Of a stretch of DNA of 64,000 bases, positions 48,201-56,079 are shown piece by piece. This DNA is from Carboxylicivirga sp. Its GTDB lineage: Bacteria; Bacteroidota; Bacteroidia; Bacteroidales; Marinilabiliaceae. Location: contig JAOARW010000015.1 in the NCBI GenBank assembly GCA_025210475.1, forward strand, positions 1 to 64,000, read 5' to 3'. Numbering within the stretch: the first letter of the stretch is position 1; each line of letters starts with the position of its first letter. The notes below the pieces were generated by a model, which did no database searches, was not told the DNA's origin, and saw nothing but the letters and a program-made list of their open reading frames with translations. The position numbers and the translations under genes are program-made.

Positions 48201-49403
48201 ATCCGCACTGCTGGCAATGATTATGCCATGTACGATTATATGAATAATGGGGCGTGGGATAAATTGTCTGCAAAAGCAGGTACATTTGATTTAGCTGCAG
48301 AACCTGAGTTGAAAGGGTATTTATTTAAAGTTAAAGACCCTGCAGGAGAAGTTGTACAGCTTGGTACGCTTAATAATAATCCGCAGTATAATAAAACACT
48401 GCTTGATGAATGGCAAATTATAGCGAATCCGTATCCATCGCATTATCAATTACCTTCAGATCCTGCTGGTACGGGTGATTTTGCCAATACAGAAGGTACG
48501 GTTTATGTAACAACTTCTACCCGAAATTCTGATAAAGTGTATGAGACTTTTAATACCAATTCGGGATTAAGTTCGCCGGAAACTTTTACCGGTATCTTAG
48601 CACCATCACAGGCGTTTTACGTTAAAACAAGCACAGGTAAAGCGGGATCCAATGTGACGATGCGTGCTTCTAACCGAATCGTTGATGGAGGTAAAACATC
48701 ATTGAAGTCGGGTAAAAAGACTGATGTGGATGTTCTAAGAATTCACTTAAGCAATGAATCGGGTGCAAGCGATGAGGCAGTTATTGCCATTCGTGAAAAT
48801 GGTGAGAAAGGTTTTACACGTATGGATTCAGAACAGAAATTCAATACTAATGGCTTGTCTTATATTTATTCAATGGTTGAAGGAAATCAGGCTGTAATAA
48901 ACGTATTACCACATTTAAACGAGGATTTCAGTCAGGAATTGGGAATAAAAGCAAAAGCAGGTCAACACGAGCTGTCTATTATAGGTATAAACTCGTTAAC
49001 TAATAAATATGAAATCATATTAGAAGATAAATTATTAGGTGGGTTACAAAAACTGGATGAAGTAACACCATATGTTTTTAACAGTGATGCTGGTACCTTT
49101 GAGGACCGTTTTATTTTGCATTTGAATGAACCAAAAACAGATGTACCTACAGGAATTGATGGTACAGATAAAGAATCGACCGTTAGTATTATCGTTGAAG
49201 GAGATTCGCGTTTAATTGTGAATTGTGCCTGGAAATTAAAATATAAACAAGTGACGGTTTATAATATGCTAGGTTCTCAATTGTTGAGGAGAGATTTTGA
49301 TGGTGAGGTCTTTATTGAAGATTTGAGGGTTAAAACTGACGTTTATATTGTAAAAGTTACTGGAGGTAATTATTCCTATCAGCAAAAGGTATTTGTCAAA
49401 TAG
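39291..49403 (+). CDS. Giant T9SS-exported modular surface protein (3370 aa)
   Basis: Signal peptide to about 20 (MSAKVMAQ). About 20-190: a lectin-like/concanavalin-type domain (TIWHEDFEEGG; YIQIRFGQYDN; VSIDDVSV). Then a very long series of beta-rich repeats. One repeat type reads about FNGxxxQxIxG, a Tyr/Phe, L, then GxLxLxxG; another carries YP[IL]G, 4-6 residues, YTP, at nt about 40517, 43267 and 46119 (FPVG near 47398). Residues 2838-3370 (from 47802) are the module shared with the 699- and 707-aa paralogs (YDWKGGATGEVNNWFNPNNW; WWFIGHGISN; WQIIANPYPSHYQ), ending in a type-A sorting domain (VYIVKVTGGNYSYQQKVFVK). The N-terminal half is closely paralogous to the gene at 56080. It is probably a surface adhesin or glycan-binding fibre; no enzyme motif is seen. 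Confidence 0.88.
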   Translation: MRIIYLLVVLLLMSAKVMAQTTIWHEDFEEGGNNTYNTNQSSISVLTNDWSYSKDNRGRLRLRTVSGKKAATLDVESNGNFSTNYLIATVKVKDYTALKLSFDLMPHADESHGTDRVWVRRGNDNSQSWVEIYNWTPLSDNNWHSISNLDVSAVLAAQPASDYIQIRFGQYDNYTANTDGVSIDDVSVTGVHAQVNGDFQSRSSVNWGNNSAWYKYNGGAWNTTSDDPGQNSNVNLSTIQAGHNITLNGNRPSASYSLQEFIVHGTLSYRTDNVRNLTVENSLTGSGTVDMSGGNRAHTLTLGGDFEPARLISGAGSVIFNGSASQNIGGFTYNNLSVSGGGDKVLSGDVTINGTLNLGGAKIILGDYDLILADGASITGTYSSTNMIVTNGTGRVIKQGNSIADYQMLYPLGTGTNYSPFEITSIACSDATGSIEMRAVSGIAPGPPAADAKDLNKYWEITQTGLTVSSVDVTYNYDDAEQGAGGDLSKYEPYLYANTIWQIPSGASGVGVKPCVATSVPDIAGIWTVREHVEINTYYSFQSGNWSDWDSWTLDPSGMLLDNDGHNTPNLAKDQVVIKNGKTITMNLNNVHCEVLKVDGRLDLAQTTSHTFDVISGSGRILMAADNFPSFTDCSAFVDAGKDEGTVVYYGNSNYNISGDNTFYNVEVSMDANNRRITLLGDFTVNGNLSVLNGDLRINDGTDNVRRRITVGGDLFIDANGEFITGDGNPGSGLGYHQLIIKGDFTNNGSAKFTNRTSAGYTSFDSNGAVEVIFDNDVSDQKVILNGPTVFNKLTCNKGSDDTYILDISASAVANFKLFGQNNQAMPWQGVLGGDRNPDKALSLLAGTIKLGSNIVIPSLSSAGAYDIDEDARLWLYANADVNFGEKTGSNNWLAVYGVLQVSDNASFIEDTYFGLTLRSKGKLNVEGGTVDLTAFRTSTWGGAGDHVGAYVQSGGVTNINHFRSGFASFHLPFGTNVFHMSGGVLHVKDQCDGGDEDDFALIINSSEENYNVTGGDVIIDMENNEDYRLNSRAPFWNLIVRNTNANSRTFSINSYTESGDETESMPALPLVVLNDLTLEGTNSPTFTTNNVDVSVGRNFRIEEGATYNFGTNTTIFNGTENGELYIGHAVSNGYEQYFKNVILNKPADKRLTLKGDVQKEVGAFTKAKNKYKARLIFVSGDCTIKSGILDQGKHSIRLWGNNTIKRDGQCGVYESGVTDPYALVMFKDGQITTEDGAIFGNVKINPESGSRTVSFTSDVYMKRIAYDEGTIDMGVYNLKVDELDHHLSNTPFQIGQGNTDMMFYSAGNASDGGLSILITGNGTFAYPIGTNGKYTPAELSISDFVNEGYVTVTPVDDVLNTTDLSGGNILDYYWRVKHDSFTNLPKALYKYVYSQSDVTGSGNPEQNYYSGRVLSGTPYTREYINDKSKVDETNNIITYDNGSGGGMPLVNANYTAGNNSRFAGTVEIFYSVDHNERRQKWGFWQNQTTWVRADRLKDLDGNGTIDTYEYHDSRQDRNNSGYPQAGDIAVIGWVPWSDAGRSTEHGKPHCVWVRQPEACAEVVFTQMLDNAGNPTGKDFRHNYQFRPTLCLDGSQANPQLTTNLVRGEGAIWVRFNTDPDFTTMDLGEFAKEDSAYVMYENTGWHRTYNNTPLEFPNLIVSNDGWGQNNYNITFSKDIKTNGNLEIMGNANLVLPTGATGDISIGNDLIMYETTNTSLGSLSGGGAEFIYQNSGTNRKVIIGRDILLNNTSNRIYVSGANGSARDHELHVGRNIIQTKTGTGLNLCDGRDNDRITLYMEGNEDGVVEIKAGTQPDLYRLVVNKGSDQSKTITFKSNFDLQGYTNDATKSIELQNGTLVLDHSAIDINLTTAGDNFSIPSTAALEIKQGTVNATGNSGISLDGLLKVSGGTVDMRGGDNPIVYSTSGNAQIDLRNGNLFVGSQIRRGASTTEGILNYNQSGGVLEVGKDAAGVAERGIFEILNTGSSFNYTGGYINIINDRRVSPSIASLYFAPNMLSITDGAIINFGATGTIASADDFTIYGGKPLNNIRLNNNANLKTDVVSLSLNENLIIKSGTSFNANGLELNIKGDLVNEGTFNSNNNTTTFDGSANQQIIGATTFYKLVKKGTSSMEQNADVIVQNKLNLEEGAWDLNNNDLTALDDMYIDIEVNSTGGQLIVQGTSGQQNIDGSPVLDVLTLDNSDGLYASNSVTINKDLNMQQGIFDIDNNLLIIGKGAAINATAAFSERNMIQTNISFTDAGIRKIFPAITSATNFVYPIGSQGKYTPVEFAINKINDGASIRVKSANERQPTIQNGLGESFTPVNEEEDNVLQYYWILDAEGIIANGLDANVVMTAYEEQEKVTAPHTVSEYITARLRSNSSGLWEKYGDAAANDYNETTHQLSFTLQGDNNQVDGDYTAGVATAIPDHVATYVSQKDGSWADTDVWLPKAPVGGPRGAIVQVDHDVSVSTNSIISYQTTINNGGVLNLAATSAHRLGNVHGKGTLYLEKGDLPAGAFDDFFAAGNGTIEYGGTGTYDILSALPNINALVVSGSGVRRLPNIELQLWGDLTIDGPELLNEYSQKLNLKKDVYFESGTYTPKTGVNCIVNFNGTQAQSINGAQSFTGTNAFYKLTINNNAGLTLNRPVEIKNHLDFGVGIINSSNTNTITVTNSASASVSGGKASSYVAGPMRKLMNAGDSFEFPVGNTGRYGNIEVNGISNNGIWEVQYFNHNATVDGYDVNSFTDPVKFVSHNEYWRVQAPADGQSARLTLHWDDLSGVTGSSDMRMVNWKTTSWKSLNTNAPNVSGKTITLNSALNFDSTPRNQFVTFGAISIPKYDWKGGATGEVNNWFNPNNWASGTIPDAGTDITIGDEANDPIVDATGVAQVNDLTINTDATLTLKPGSQMTINGDLTTNNNNLIIENTNDDPTSLITYGAVNGAVTMKWTYDNLNWWFIGHGISNPTMAAYEGIRTAGNDYAMYDYMNNGAWDKLSAKAGTFDLAAEPELKGYLFKVKDPAGEVVQLGTLNNNPQYNKTLLDEWQIIANPYPSHYQLPSDPAGTGDFANTEGTVYVTTSTRNSDKVYETFNTNSGLSSPETFTGILAPSQAFYVKTSTGKAGSNVTMRASNRIVDGGKTSLKSGKKTDVDVLRIHLSNESGASDEAVIAIRENGEKGFTRMDSEQKFNTNGLSYIYSMVEGNQAVINVLPHLNEDFSQELGIKAKAGQHELSIIGINSLTNKYEIILEDKLLGGLQKLDEVTPYVFNSDAGTFEDRFILHLNEPKTDVPTGIDGTDKESTVSIIVEGDSRLIVNCAWKLKYKQVTVYNMLGSQLLRRDFDGEVFIEDLRVKTDVYIVKVTGGNYSYQQKVFVK

Positions 49404-49490
49404 TTACTAAATTATAAAATGATTAAAATAGGTGAGCGCAGTATTGCCTTATGTTGCGAGTTTTAATGATTTCATGCAAATAGTAATAAA

Positions 49491-49524
49491 AAGGTGACTT
49501 CAGGAATAATGAAGTTGCCTTTTT
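49491..49524 (+). terminator. Terminator after the 3370-aa gene
   Basis: The arms AAGGTGACTTCA at 49491-49502 and TGAAGTTGCCTT at 49510-49521 (12 bp with two G-U pairs), a 7-base loop and a T run. Confidence 0.82.
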
Positions 49525-50051
49525 ATTTTAATAACAAATTTTAAATTAATCTAGGTTATTAACAAAATGCTCGAAATCTATCGCCTACTTTTTGGTAATT
49601 TAAATGATGAAAAATTTTTACTTAAGACTGTTTTTTTTAGTTAATAACTATTTCGTGTAATTAATTAGAGCTTGTTTAAGGTAACTTTAGGGCGTTGATA
49701 GTTTAATTCAGAAATAAGTAATTCTGATGCATACAATACAGACACTTTCCTGGTAAAGGAAGTTTATTTGAATAATGATTTGATGTATGATAAAGGAGGG
49801 TATAATTTATCTTACTGTTTATACTTGTTGGTAGCTTCTATTATTCTTGCACCATAAGCACTTTTATTAGTTAGTAATAAAAAAAATATTTCTTTCGTTC
49901 TCTGCGATATGGTTCTGGCCGTTCTTTATAACTATTAAAATAGTTAAGGATTACAAGCTAAAGTCTTTAGAATATAATGCGAAACAATTCGATAATTAGA
50001 GCGTAGAGCCTTGCATAAGGGAAAAATTAAAATTTAATAGGGTATCGAGTT
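49525..50051. other. Intergenic region before chemoreceptor gene
   Basis: About 530 AT-rich bases without a gene. A small inverted repeat, CAGAA/TTCTG, lies near 49709-49727. No clear promoter match was found. Confidence 0.35.
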
Positions 50052-51950
50052 ATGAGAGTAAGATTTATGAATGATCTTAAAATTGGTTCTCGTTTGAACT
50101 ACATTTTAGGAGGCTTTGTTGTTATGGTGTTGGCCATAGTTGGTGTTTATTCCGTTATAATGCAGTCTAGACTTGTAAGTGATGAAATGAGCAAGACTGC
50201 GGTTATGCAAACAGAGGATTTAAAACGTTTGGCAGAAATACAAATAGCAGACAGACAGTTAGATGTAATTACTGGTGTTAAGGTAATTCAGAAGATTGCA
50301 TCGCTTAAAGCATTTAGTATTAATTATGAAAATACACAACTAATCAGTGCGATTAATCAAAAAAGTAAAGAAACCGTCAGTATTAATTTACCCCTATTGT
50401 TGCATGGTGATAGCGAGATGTTGAATCAAAGCCAAATGGTTGAAGAAGTAGGAGGAATTATTAATGGGGTGGCAACTGTATTTCAGAAAATACCTGATGG
50501 ATTTCTGCGAATATCTTCAAATATTAATAATAAGAATAATGAATTGGGTGTTAGGACATTCATAAGCAATAATTCGCCAATAGTGCAAAAAATTTTAGAA
50601 GGTGAGAATTATTATGGTAGGGCGCTTGTACTAGATGACTGGTATCTGACAGCCTATGCTCCTTTAATTATTAATGGCTCTATTGAAGGAATGCTTGGAG
50701 TTGGTGTCGAAGAAAAAGATATGAAAAGTATTAAAGAGGCATTTGCCGGAAAAACATACTTTAAGTCGGGCTATCCTTTTTTGGTAAGTAGTGATGGGGA
50801 ATTTTTAATTCACCCGACAGACGAAGGTCAGGATGTTTCTGAATCGGATTTTTTTAAGCAAATAATAGCTAGTAAAGAAACAAAAGGAAAAATAGAATAT
50901 ACTTATAATGAGATTGAGAAAATACTGTATTTTGAGTATATCAAATCAATTGACGCTTTTATTGGTATATCCTTTGTGAAATCGGAGATATCAGATTTAA
51001 TAATAAAAAACGTCATTGTACTTACTGTCATTTTTCTAATTGCGATTATTGTTTTAATTTTTGTTATTACTTTGGTGGGACGCTCCATTACTAAACCGTT
51101 GTCTGAATGTGTTGATTTTGCAAGACAGTTGGAAGATGGTAACTTATCAGCAACTGTTTCATTCAAGCAAAAAGATGAGTTAGGCCTTTTGGCTGAGTCG
51201 TTAAGAAATATGATTGCCAAACTGGATAAGGTCGTAAGTAAGATTACTGAAGGAGCAGATGATATTACAGGAGCAAGTCAACAGTTGAGCAATACGGCAA
51301 CGCAGTTATCGAAATCGGCAACAGAACAGGCTGCATCTGTCGAAGAAGTATCTTCAACGATGGAGGAAATGGTTGGTAATATTGAGCAAAACGCAATGAA
51401 TGCCAATGCTACTCGGGAATCTTCCTTGATGGTTTTTTACAATATAAACGATATAAATAAGTCTACTAAAGCGTCGGTAGAAGCTAATGATGCAATTGGA
51501 CAGAAAATTACCGTAATTAATGAAATTGCTCAACAAACCAATATATTGTCGCTCAATGCGGCGGTAGAGGCTGCGCGCGCTGGTGAAGAGGGAAAAGGTT
51601 TTGCTGTGGTAGCTTCTGAAGTACGTAAATTGGCAGAAAACAGCAGGGGGTCGGCCACCGAAATTATAGAGCTAACTGGTAATAGTGCTACATTGAGTTC
51701 AAAAGTGGGTCAACAGATGGATCAGATTGCACCAGAGGTTCAGAAAACAACCGATTTGATTGAAGAAATTACGGCATCAAGCAATGAACAACTTAAGGGA
51801 GCTGAGCAGGTTAATTCGGCACTGCAACAGTTAAATACAATTACACAACATAATGCTTCTTCGAGTGAAGAACTGTCAGCCAGTTCTGAACAACTAACTG
51901 TTCAAGCGGAGAATTTAAAAGAGATTGTAGGTTTCTTTCGAAAGGAATAA
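50052..51950 (+). CDS. Methyl-accepting chemotaxis protein with periplasmic Cache-type sensor
   Basis: 632 aa. Membrane segment 1 at about 16-37 ([15 protein letters not shown]), a large periplasmic sensor at about 38-315 ([55 protein letters not shown]), consistent with a Cache_3-Cache_2 type sensor, membrane segment 2 at about 318-344, HAMP at about 345-397 ([19 protein letters not shown]) and the coiled-coil signalling domain with the conserved hairpin tip at about 488-520 ([20 protein letters not shown]). ATG 50052 or the Met at residue 6 could be the start. It signals through CheA/CheW, none of which is in the window. It ends in WFxxF-free FFRKE, so no CheR-docking pentapeptide is seen. 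Confidence 0.92.
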   Translation: MRVRFMNDLKIGSRLNYILGGFVVMVLAIVGVYSVIMQSRLVSDEMSKTAVMQTEDLKRLAEIQIADRQLDVITGVKVIQKIASLKAFSINYENTQLISAINQKSKETVSINLPLLLHGDSEMLNQSQMVEEVGGIINGVATVFQKIPDGFLRISSNINNKNNELGVRTFISNNSPIVQKILEGENYYGRALVLDDWYLTAYAPLIINGSIEGMLGVGVEEKDMKSIKEAFAGKTYFKSGYPFLVSSDGEFLIHPTDEGQDVSESDFFKQIIASKETKGKIEYTYNEIEKILYFEYIKSIDAFIGISFVKSEISDLIIKNVIVLTVIFLIAIIVLIFVITLVGRSITKPLSECVDFARQLEDGNLSATVSFKQKDELGLLAESLRNMIAKLDKVVSKITEGADDITGASQQLSNTATQLSKSATEQAASVEEVSSTMEEMVGNIEQNAMNANATRESSLMVFYNINDINKSTKASVEANDAIGQKITVINEIAQQTNILSLNAAVEAARAGEEGKGFAVVASEVRKLAENSRGSATEIIELTGNSATLSSKVGQQMDQIAPEVQKTTDLIEEITASSNEQLKGAEQVNSALQQLNTITQHNASSSEELSASSEQLTVQAENLKEIVGFFRKE

Positions 51951-52175
51951 TAGCGACTAATACAATTAAATAAAGTATACCCTTTAAGGTTTGTTAGTTC
52001 TATGCTTTTAAAATGTCATTGATATTTGATTTCACTATGATTCAATACGCGATTGAGTCATAGTTAAATCTATCTATGCGTAAAAATATATTTACTGTTT
52101 GAATATGTCCATTATCGGTAAAATATAAACCGTAAATAGGAATCGTCATTTGTAGATTAAAATTCTCAAAAATAA

Positions 52176-54047
52176 TTAATCTACAATATAGGTTTTAGTT
52201 AAGTCGTACAACTTATCAGCTTGTTGTGCCAATTCTTCTACGGTACTAGCTATTTCTTCCGCATTGGCTGCACTTGTTTGTGCACTAGAGTTTAATTGCT
52301 GAGAACCTACCGTTACTTGATTTATACCATGCATTTGTTCTTCAATACTATCTGCGATATTTTGAGTGATTTCACTAATTTTTAGTGAGGACTCTACTAG
52401 AGTTTTCAATTTGTTATTGGCATGGATGGACAGTTCCTTATTCTTTGATGTTTTAACTGTAATTTGCTTACTAATCTGCGCAGTAGAATCACTTAATTTT
52501 CTTATTTCCCGGGCTACTACGGCAAATCCTTTTCCATATTTACCCGCATTAGCTGCTTCAACAGCAGCGTTTAAAGATAGTATGTTAATCTGTTGAGCAA
52601 TATCTTCTGTTAAAGAAACATTGTTCGATACGTCAAAACTTACATCTGTAGCTGTTTGGGCATTTTCTCCCATTGTATTCATATCAGTAACAAAATTTTC
52701 CATTTGCTTATTAACATCAATATTATGAGCTCCAATCTGCTGTACACTGGCGTTCATTTCCTCCATGCTGCAACTGATTTCTTCAGTAACACTGGCTTGC
52801 CTATTTATTGACGATGATAATTCTTCGGTGCTTCCTTGCAGCTGAATAGTAGCAGAACGTATATTTTCGGTACCATTCTGAATCGCATTAATAAATAGTT
52901 TTAAATGATTAACCATTTTTAAAAAAGAGTGTGCCAACTGACCTATTTCATTGTTCGCCTTAATGTCAATAACATTTGTGAGATTTCCATCAGCTATCAC
53001 CTTGCAAGAGGTATTAAGCTCTTCAATTGGTTTCATCCGATGAACAATTGATCGACGAAGTAAAAATAATCCGATTGTTGTAAGAGCAATTGTCATTAAT
53101 AAAGTCAATATCAACTCATATATCATTTTTTCATATATTACTGTCCGTTTAACTTTTAATCTCATTTGCCAGGGTGAAATATAATCAGCAAATTGAAGGG
53201 CATGAGTTAAATAAACAAATCCTTGATCATGATAATGATCTGTTTCACCATTTTTTAATTTAGCTAAACGCATAGTACTATCGCTGCTAAACTCTGTAAT
53301 GCTCTTTCCTAATTTATGAGATTCGGTTGAGTGTGATACATAAATACCTTTACTATCGACAATTGCAATTCCTGCTTTACCTTCGTATAATTGTACTTCG
53401 TTCACAATATTTTGAAACTGACTAACGTTAAGATCAGCTCCTACGACCCCTATAAATTTGCCTTCTCTTATTATTGGTACAGTAATAGTCACCAGCAGTT
53501 CTTTTTTGCCATTATGTGTAGTATATAAATAAGGGTCGACCACATATGGTTTTAAAGTATGCTTGGGTATTTGTAAGTAATCTAAATCAAACGAATTAGG
53601 ATCAAGCGTTGTTACTTTATTTTTTTTAAACAATAAATGAAATCCTCCTGTTGAATCATTAAAATTAATATTTCGATATTTATCATTTTGTCCATCGAAC
53701 AAATTATCTTCATATACAATAAAAGTCGATGCTACATCATCATAGCTATCCAAATATTTTTGCAACAAATGGGTAACATGATTTCGATCCCGCGAAATCA
53801 GGAATTTCTCGTCTTCCTTTATTTCCAGTATTTCACTAATAGTAACGATTCGTTGCATGTGATCATTAATAAAGTTATAGACTTTGTTTCCAGCTTTTGC
53901 TAAGGATTGTGTAACATTATCAATGGCAGCCTCTTTTGTTGTGATGTAAAAACGATAAGTTGTTACCGACATTATTGCCCACAATACGGTTAGGGAAATA
54001 ACCATTACAATAATTGTAATCTGGTTACTAATTTTTTTGTTTTTCAT
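52176..54047 (-). CDS. Methyl-accepting chemotaxis protein with dCache-type sensor
   Basis: 623 aa from the ATG complementary to 54045-54047. The frame extends 18 codons further to 54101, but MKNKKISNQITIIV is the natural beginning of the first membrane segment. Periplasmic part: dCache_1-like, with FIVYEDNLFDGQND, VDPYLYTTHNGKKELLVTIT, GKFIGVVGADLNV and IVDSKGIYVSH. The second membrane segment (ILTLLMTIALTTIGLFLL), HAMP (ELNTSCKVIADGNLT) and signalling domain with tip [20 protein letters not shown] follow. It is convergent with the other receptor gene. The sensory domains of the two differ in type, so they respond to different ligands; the ligands are unknown. Confidence 0.91.
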   Translation of the reverse strand: MKNKKISNQITIIVMVISLTVLWAIMSVTTYRFYITTKEAAIDNVTQSLAKAGNKVYNFINDHMQRIVTISEILEIKEDEKFLISRDRNHVTHLLQKYLDSYDDVASTFIVYEDNLFDGQNDKYRNINFNDSTGGFHLLFKKNKVTTLDPNSFDLDYLQIPKHTLKPYVVDPYLYTTHNGKKELLVTITVPIIREGKFIGVVGADLNVSQFQNIVNEVQLYEGKAGIAIVDSKGIYVSHSTESHKLGKSITEFSSDSTMRLAKLKNGETDHYHDQGFVYLTHALQFADYISPWQMRLKVKRTVIYEKMIYELILTLLMTIALTTIGLFLLRRSIVHRMKPIEELNTSCKVIADGNLTNVIDIKANNEIGQLAHSFLKMVNHLKLFINAIQNGTENIRSATIQLQGSTEELSSSINRQASVTEEISCSMEEMNASVQQIGAHNIDVNKQMENFVTDMNTMGENAQTATDVSFDVSNNVSLTEDIAQQINILSLNAAVEAANAGKYGKGFAVVAREIRKLSDSTAQISKQITVKTSKNKELSIHANNKLKTLVESSLKISEITQNIADSIEEQMHGINQVTVGSQQLNSSAQTSAANAEEIASTVEELAQQADKLYDLTKTYIVD

Positions 54048-54661
54048 AACTGAATAAAATGAATAATGGACGAATACGTTTAAATGGACTATATGTTGCA
54101 CATTTTAACAAACATTAAATAACTCCCGATTTCATTATTAAATCTCACACTTCATAAAAACTCATATATCAATTTAGTGCTTAACTAGATGATATCATAG
54201 GGGGCTAGTAAAATGTTTAAACTAAATTCTTTTAGGTCATGGAATCAGACTTCAATAATTAGGCTTAATAAATACATTATTAGTCAGGCAAGATATTTTG
54301 GAATTGTATTCAATACAATTAGTGATAGCAACTCTATAGAAAAGATAATAAAAAGCCATGTTTAACAGGCTATGTTCTTGCGTTTGCTATAAAATAAACT
54401 TTAGCATGTAATTATTGCATTTAGAATAACAAAAATAAATACAGTGTTACAATTTCTTGATTACTATTATGTGTAATTATGAATGACAAATTAAATTAAG
54501 AATAACATTCATCATTTATATTTAAATATTTATAAACTAATACCTGTCATTCATCAACATATTTTTCTTTGAACATTAATATCAATTAATTTCATTACTA
54601 CTAACCTATATCATTAGAATGTTGAGTTATTATTTTACGTTTAACCTTAATTCTTTGAATT
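54048..54661. other. Intergenic region between chemoreceptor and HU/DUF4469 gene
   Basis: About 610 very AT-rich bases. No gene is supported. It should contain divergent promoters for the minus-strand receptor and the plus-strand gene at 54662. I saw no complete TTTG/TAnnTTTG pair and no strong repeat. Confidence 0.35.
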
Positions 54662-55366
54662 ATGACCTTAAAAATTGCATTATTTGAGAATCACTTAACT
54701 CCAGTAGAAGACGATTGTTTTGCTATTGTGCAGGATAAGGAAATTGTTACCCAGGAGGATTTAATTAAAACAATGACAGGCCGAGGCCTATCGCTTACGG
54801 ATACCGAAATAGGCCGTGTAATGAATGAGCAAGCTCATGCCATAAGAGAGAGTTTATTAGATGGTAAAGCCATCGAAATGCCTTTAATGACAATTACCCC
54901 GGTTGTTAAAGGAACTTTTACCAACAACGACGATGTGTATGACCCCGAACGACATACCATCGAATTTAAAGTTAAGCTTGGCGATAGCCTTGATGTTGAT
55001 GTGTCGCAAATACCCGTTGTTAAGGTAAAACCGACAACCAAAACACCAATGATTCTGATTGCAGAAGATCGCTTTAGTGATACGATCAACCAAACCCTAA
55101 CACCGAATGGTACATTGGTTGTGCAAGGCGAAGATTTAAAAGTTAACACCGATGCTGACGATGAAGGATTGTTCTTTAAAATAAACAATGCCGATACCAG
55201 GGCTGAGCGTTATCATAACAATACCGATTCGAAGCTCGAAGTGAAAGTGCCAGCCAGTCTTCCTGCCGGGGCCACCTGCAACCTCGAAATACGAAAACGC
55301 TATAAAGGCAATAAAAAATTATTTGTTTTCACCTATAACATTGACTTTGTCGTAGCGGGTGCATAA
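54662..55366 (+). CDS. HU-like DNA-binding domain protein with DUF4469 domain
   Basis: A 234-aa cytoplasmic protein with no signal. Residues about 1-125 match the HU/IHF-like DNA-binding domain of Bacteroidota (MTLKIALFENHLTPVEDDCF; EDLIKTMTGRGLSLTDTEIG; VVKGTFTNNDDVYDPERHTI). Residues about 130-234 are a DUF4469 beta-sandwich (MILIAEDRFSDTINQTLTPN; VQGEDLKVNTDADDEGLFF; TCNLEIRKRYKGNKKLF). Such proteins are nucleoid-associated or regulatory by assumption. It has its own terminator, and a 23-bp-periodic repeat begins about 30 bases after it; whether the protein binds there is open. Confidence 0.87.
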   Translation: MTLKIALFENHLTPVEDDCFAIVQDKEIVTQEDLIKTMTGRGLSLTDTEIGRVMNEQAHAIRESLLDGKAIEMPLMTITPVVKGTFTNNDDVYDPERHTIEFKVKLGDSLDVDVSQIPVVKVKPTTKTPMILIAEDRFSDTINQTLTPNGTLVVQGEDLKVNTDADDEGLFFKINNADTRAERYHNNTDSKLEVKVPASLPAGATCNLEIRKRYKGNKKLFVFTYNIDFVVAGA

Positions 55367-55385
55367 GCCTTATTAATAAGGAAGC

Positions 55386-55428
55386 AAGCCAACTTAGCAG
55401 CCATAAACTGTGAAGTTGGCTTTTTTTT
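55386..55428 (+). terminator. Terminator after HU/DUF4469 gene
   Basis: The perfect 10-bp arms AAGCCAACTT at 55386-55395 and AAGTTGGCTT at 55413-55422 with a 17-base loop and eight T. Confidence 0.9.
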
Positions 55429-55459
55429 GTACTTTATATTAACCTGAACGTTGGATTCG

Positions 55460-55610
55460 GTAAGTACAAAGCATTAGCTTCGGTAAGCTCCAAGTCTTTG
55501 AACCTATAAGTTCAAACACCTGGTACCTATAAGTAAAAAGTGTTTGTACCTATAGGTTCCAACAGTTTGTACTTATACGACCTAGTGATTGGTACTTATA
55601 AGACTTGTTC
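55460..55610. repeat. Degenerate tandem repeat with exact 23-bp period
   Basis: Five units of the type G-[TA]-ACCTATAAG start at 55500, 55523, 55546, 55569 and 55592, each 23 bases after the previous one. The cores read GAACCTATAAG, GTACCTATAAG, GTACCTATAGG, GTACTTATACG and GTACTTATAAG. Two further units with core GGTAAG start at 55459 and 55482, also 23 apart but 6 bases out of phase. The cores are near-palindromic (AACCTATAAGTT; TACCTATAGGTT), so they could be protein-binding sites on one face of the helix. No open frame crosses it. Confidence 0.7.
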
Positions 55611-56079
55611 TTATTTGTAGTTATTAAAGAATAGAATTGGAATATTATTGTGGATATATAATAGATAATAATCGGGTTAATTGCCTTGGAAATGATTTTT
55701 ACACATTTTTTTTTGTTCTGATTTTACCTTTATGTGTTTATTAACTCAAGATAAGGTGAATTGTGAATGACTGAAATGAAAGTTTTGGTGAACCTATTAT
55801 GTAATTTTTATAGTGAGATTCTATTAACATAGAAACATTAGTAAGTCAAATTATATCGTTCATAATAATTAAAAACTAATCTGTCATAAAAAAGCGTTAA
55901 TGTTTACTAATTGCTTGGTGGTTAACAAGCAATTTATTTGTTTTGCACCTTCGAATAAAACAGTCTGTATGATGATTGTCGAGTTAAGTGATGCATAAAC
56001 AAGGTAATGAAGATAGAATGAATCGCTAGTGCTGGATTTGACTCATTGTCTGTTAGTTAATTGGGGATAAAGAATATTT
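55611..56079. other. Intergenic leader region of the last giant gene
   Basis: About 470 bases with no gene. Apart from the inverted repeat and candidate promoter at 55909-55945 described separately, the sequence is plain AT-rich DNA. Confidence 0.4.
55909..55945 (+). promoter_or_regulatory. Candidate promoter overlapped by a 9-bp inverted repeat
   Basis: The perfect inverted repeat AATTGCTTG (55909-55917) / CAAGCAATT (55926-55934) has an 8-base centre. Its left arm ends in CTTG, which stands 20 bases before TTGTTTTG at 55938-55945, one mismatch from TAnnTTTG and followed by CACC. The arrangement suggests a promoter with an operator in its spacer, about 135 bases before the ATG at 56080. Confidence 0.45.

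Noticed and set aside
54048..54101. Start of the minus-strand chemoreceptor at 54101
   Set aside because: The 18 extra codons are AT-rich and precede the natural membrane-helix start MKNKK; the start at 54047 is more likely.
55460..55610. Possible CRISPR array from the 23-bp periodic repeat
   Set aside because: The units are degenerate, the period is too short for repeat plus spacer, and there are no cas genes nearby.
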